This document shows positions 63,713-64,000 of a stretch of 64,000 bases of DNA, piece after piece. The DNA is taken from the NCBI RefSeq assembly GCF_000733845.1, contig NZ_JPOI01000001.1:1217501-1281500 (forward strand), in the 5' to 3' direction. The first letter of the stretch is position 1. Each line of letters starts with the position of its first letter. Below the pieces are notes generated by a model, which saw only the letters and a list, made by a program, of their open reading frames with translations, was not told where the DNA came from and did no database searches. Source of the DNA: Geobacillus vulcani PSS1 (GTDB lineage: Bacteria > Bacillota > Bacilli > Bacillales > Anoxybacillaceae). The position numbers and the translations under genes were made by a program.

Positions 63713-64000
63713 CTACTTCACCTCACCAAATTCAGCGGCCATCCAACCCCGACGCCCATCAGACAGTTGCACGTTGTACCATTTCTCCCCTTTGCTGTTG
63801 GTAAACGGCTGAATATAGACCATCACTGTTCCCTTTGGAACGGTCGCAATAATCGGATAAGAAGTCGTCGCTCCTTTTCGAATATTGACTGCGGCTGTGG
63901 CGATGACATGCTTGGTGCTGTCGCTGCTGACGGCGGATGTCGAGACATCGCCGGAATAAATCCAACCTTTCGACGAAGAGGAGAGAACGATGTTGTACCA
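63713..64000 (-). CDS. SH3b-domain wall protein, C-terminal part
   Basis: The frame is open to the window edge and ends at 63713. The 95 visible residues contain the end of one SH3b domain (WYNIVLSSSSKGWIYSGDV) and one whole SH3b domain (AAVNIRKGATTSYPIIATV, then WYNVQLSDGRRGWMAAEF). Bacterial SH3 domains bind peptidoglycan. The 5' part and any enzyme domain are outside the window. It is the first visible gene of an operon with the SpoIID protein. Confidence 0.88.
   Translation of the reverse strand, partial: WYNIVLSSSSKGWIYSGDVSTSAVSSDSTKHVIATAAVNIRKGATTSYPIIATVPKGTVMVYIQPFTNSKGEKWYNVQLSDGRRGWMAAEFGEVK

Noticed and set aside
1..64000. CRISPR arrays, rRNA or tRNA genes
   Set aside because: I saw no regularly spaced direct repeats, no rRNA stretches and no cloverleaf-like sequence.

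Overview
The window looks like a chromosome segment of Geobacillus (G. stearothermophilus group). The S-layer precursor at 1606-4314 has the N-terminal domain of the SbsC/SgsE family, codon use is typical of a moderately GC-rich Bacillales thermophile, Shine-Dalgarno sites are strong, and secA2-slaP and a complete S-layer/secondary cell wall polymer (SCWP) neighbourhood are present. This assignment is from recognition, not a database search.

Layout. (1) 1-4400: the end of an NlpC/P60 wall hydrolase, a small secreted protein, then the S-layer gene behind a long leader with a strong hairpin. (2) 4.67-23.1 kb: a visibly more A+T-rich glycan cluster, probably for S-layer protein glycosylation. 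It encodes a TPR membrane protein, an O-antigen-ligase-type transferase, a Wzz-like protein, GalU, Wzx, UDP-galactopyranose mutase, four glycosyltransferases, Wzy, ManC and a WsaP-type initiating sugar-phosphate transferase. It is split by an IS110 element and a broken ISL3 element. (3) 23.1-36.7 kb: a scarred region with an Ig-domain surface protein pseudogene, an intact IS1634-family element, a secreted coiled-coil protein, a CpdB-like nucleotidase, an AbiE toxin-antitoxin pair whose toxin is split by IS256, a PIN toxin-antitoxin pair, orphan IS605-type ends, a MITE, and two broken copies of the cpdB 3' end. (4) 36.7-44.3 kb: secreted proteins (a small lipoprotein-like/soluble exported protein, a CAP protein, a phosphodiester glycosidase, a free-standing SbsC-type wall-binding domain, a CtpA protease). 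(5) 44.4-47.8 kb, minus strand: secA2-slaP, the S-layer export system. (6) 48-62 kb: the SCWP operon. TagO starts the chain; WbpE-, WbpB-, WbpA-, WbpD- and WbpI-type enzymes make UDP-2,3-diacetamido-mannuronic acid; Wzx, Wzy, Wzz and three glycosyltransferases assemble it. (7) 62.4-64 kb, minus strand: a SpoIID/LytB protein and an SH3b protein.

How the parts fit: the SCWP made by region 6 is the expected wall anchor for the S-layer protein of region 1. SecA2/SlaP (region 5) would export it and region 2 would glycosylate it. The secreted proteins of regions 1, 3 and 4 share a recurring domain of about 85 residues that I do not recognise as a named family. It has the marks WxG..L..GQIG, YRVY, VGGGYYV and YETPSKEKL. 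It occurs in five intact proteins and two broken DNA copies, at the C-terminus of the nucleotidase and right after the signal peptide in the others. I consider this domain family, together with the stand-alone SbsC-type protein at 42074-42814, the best candidate here for an undescribed surface-attachment system.
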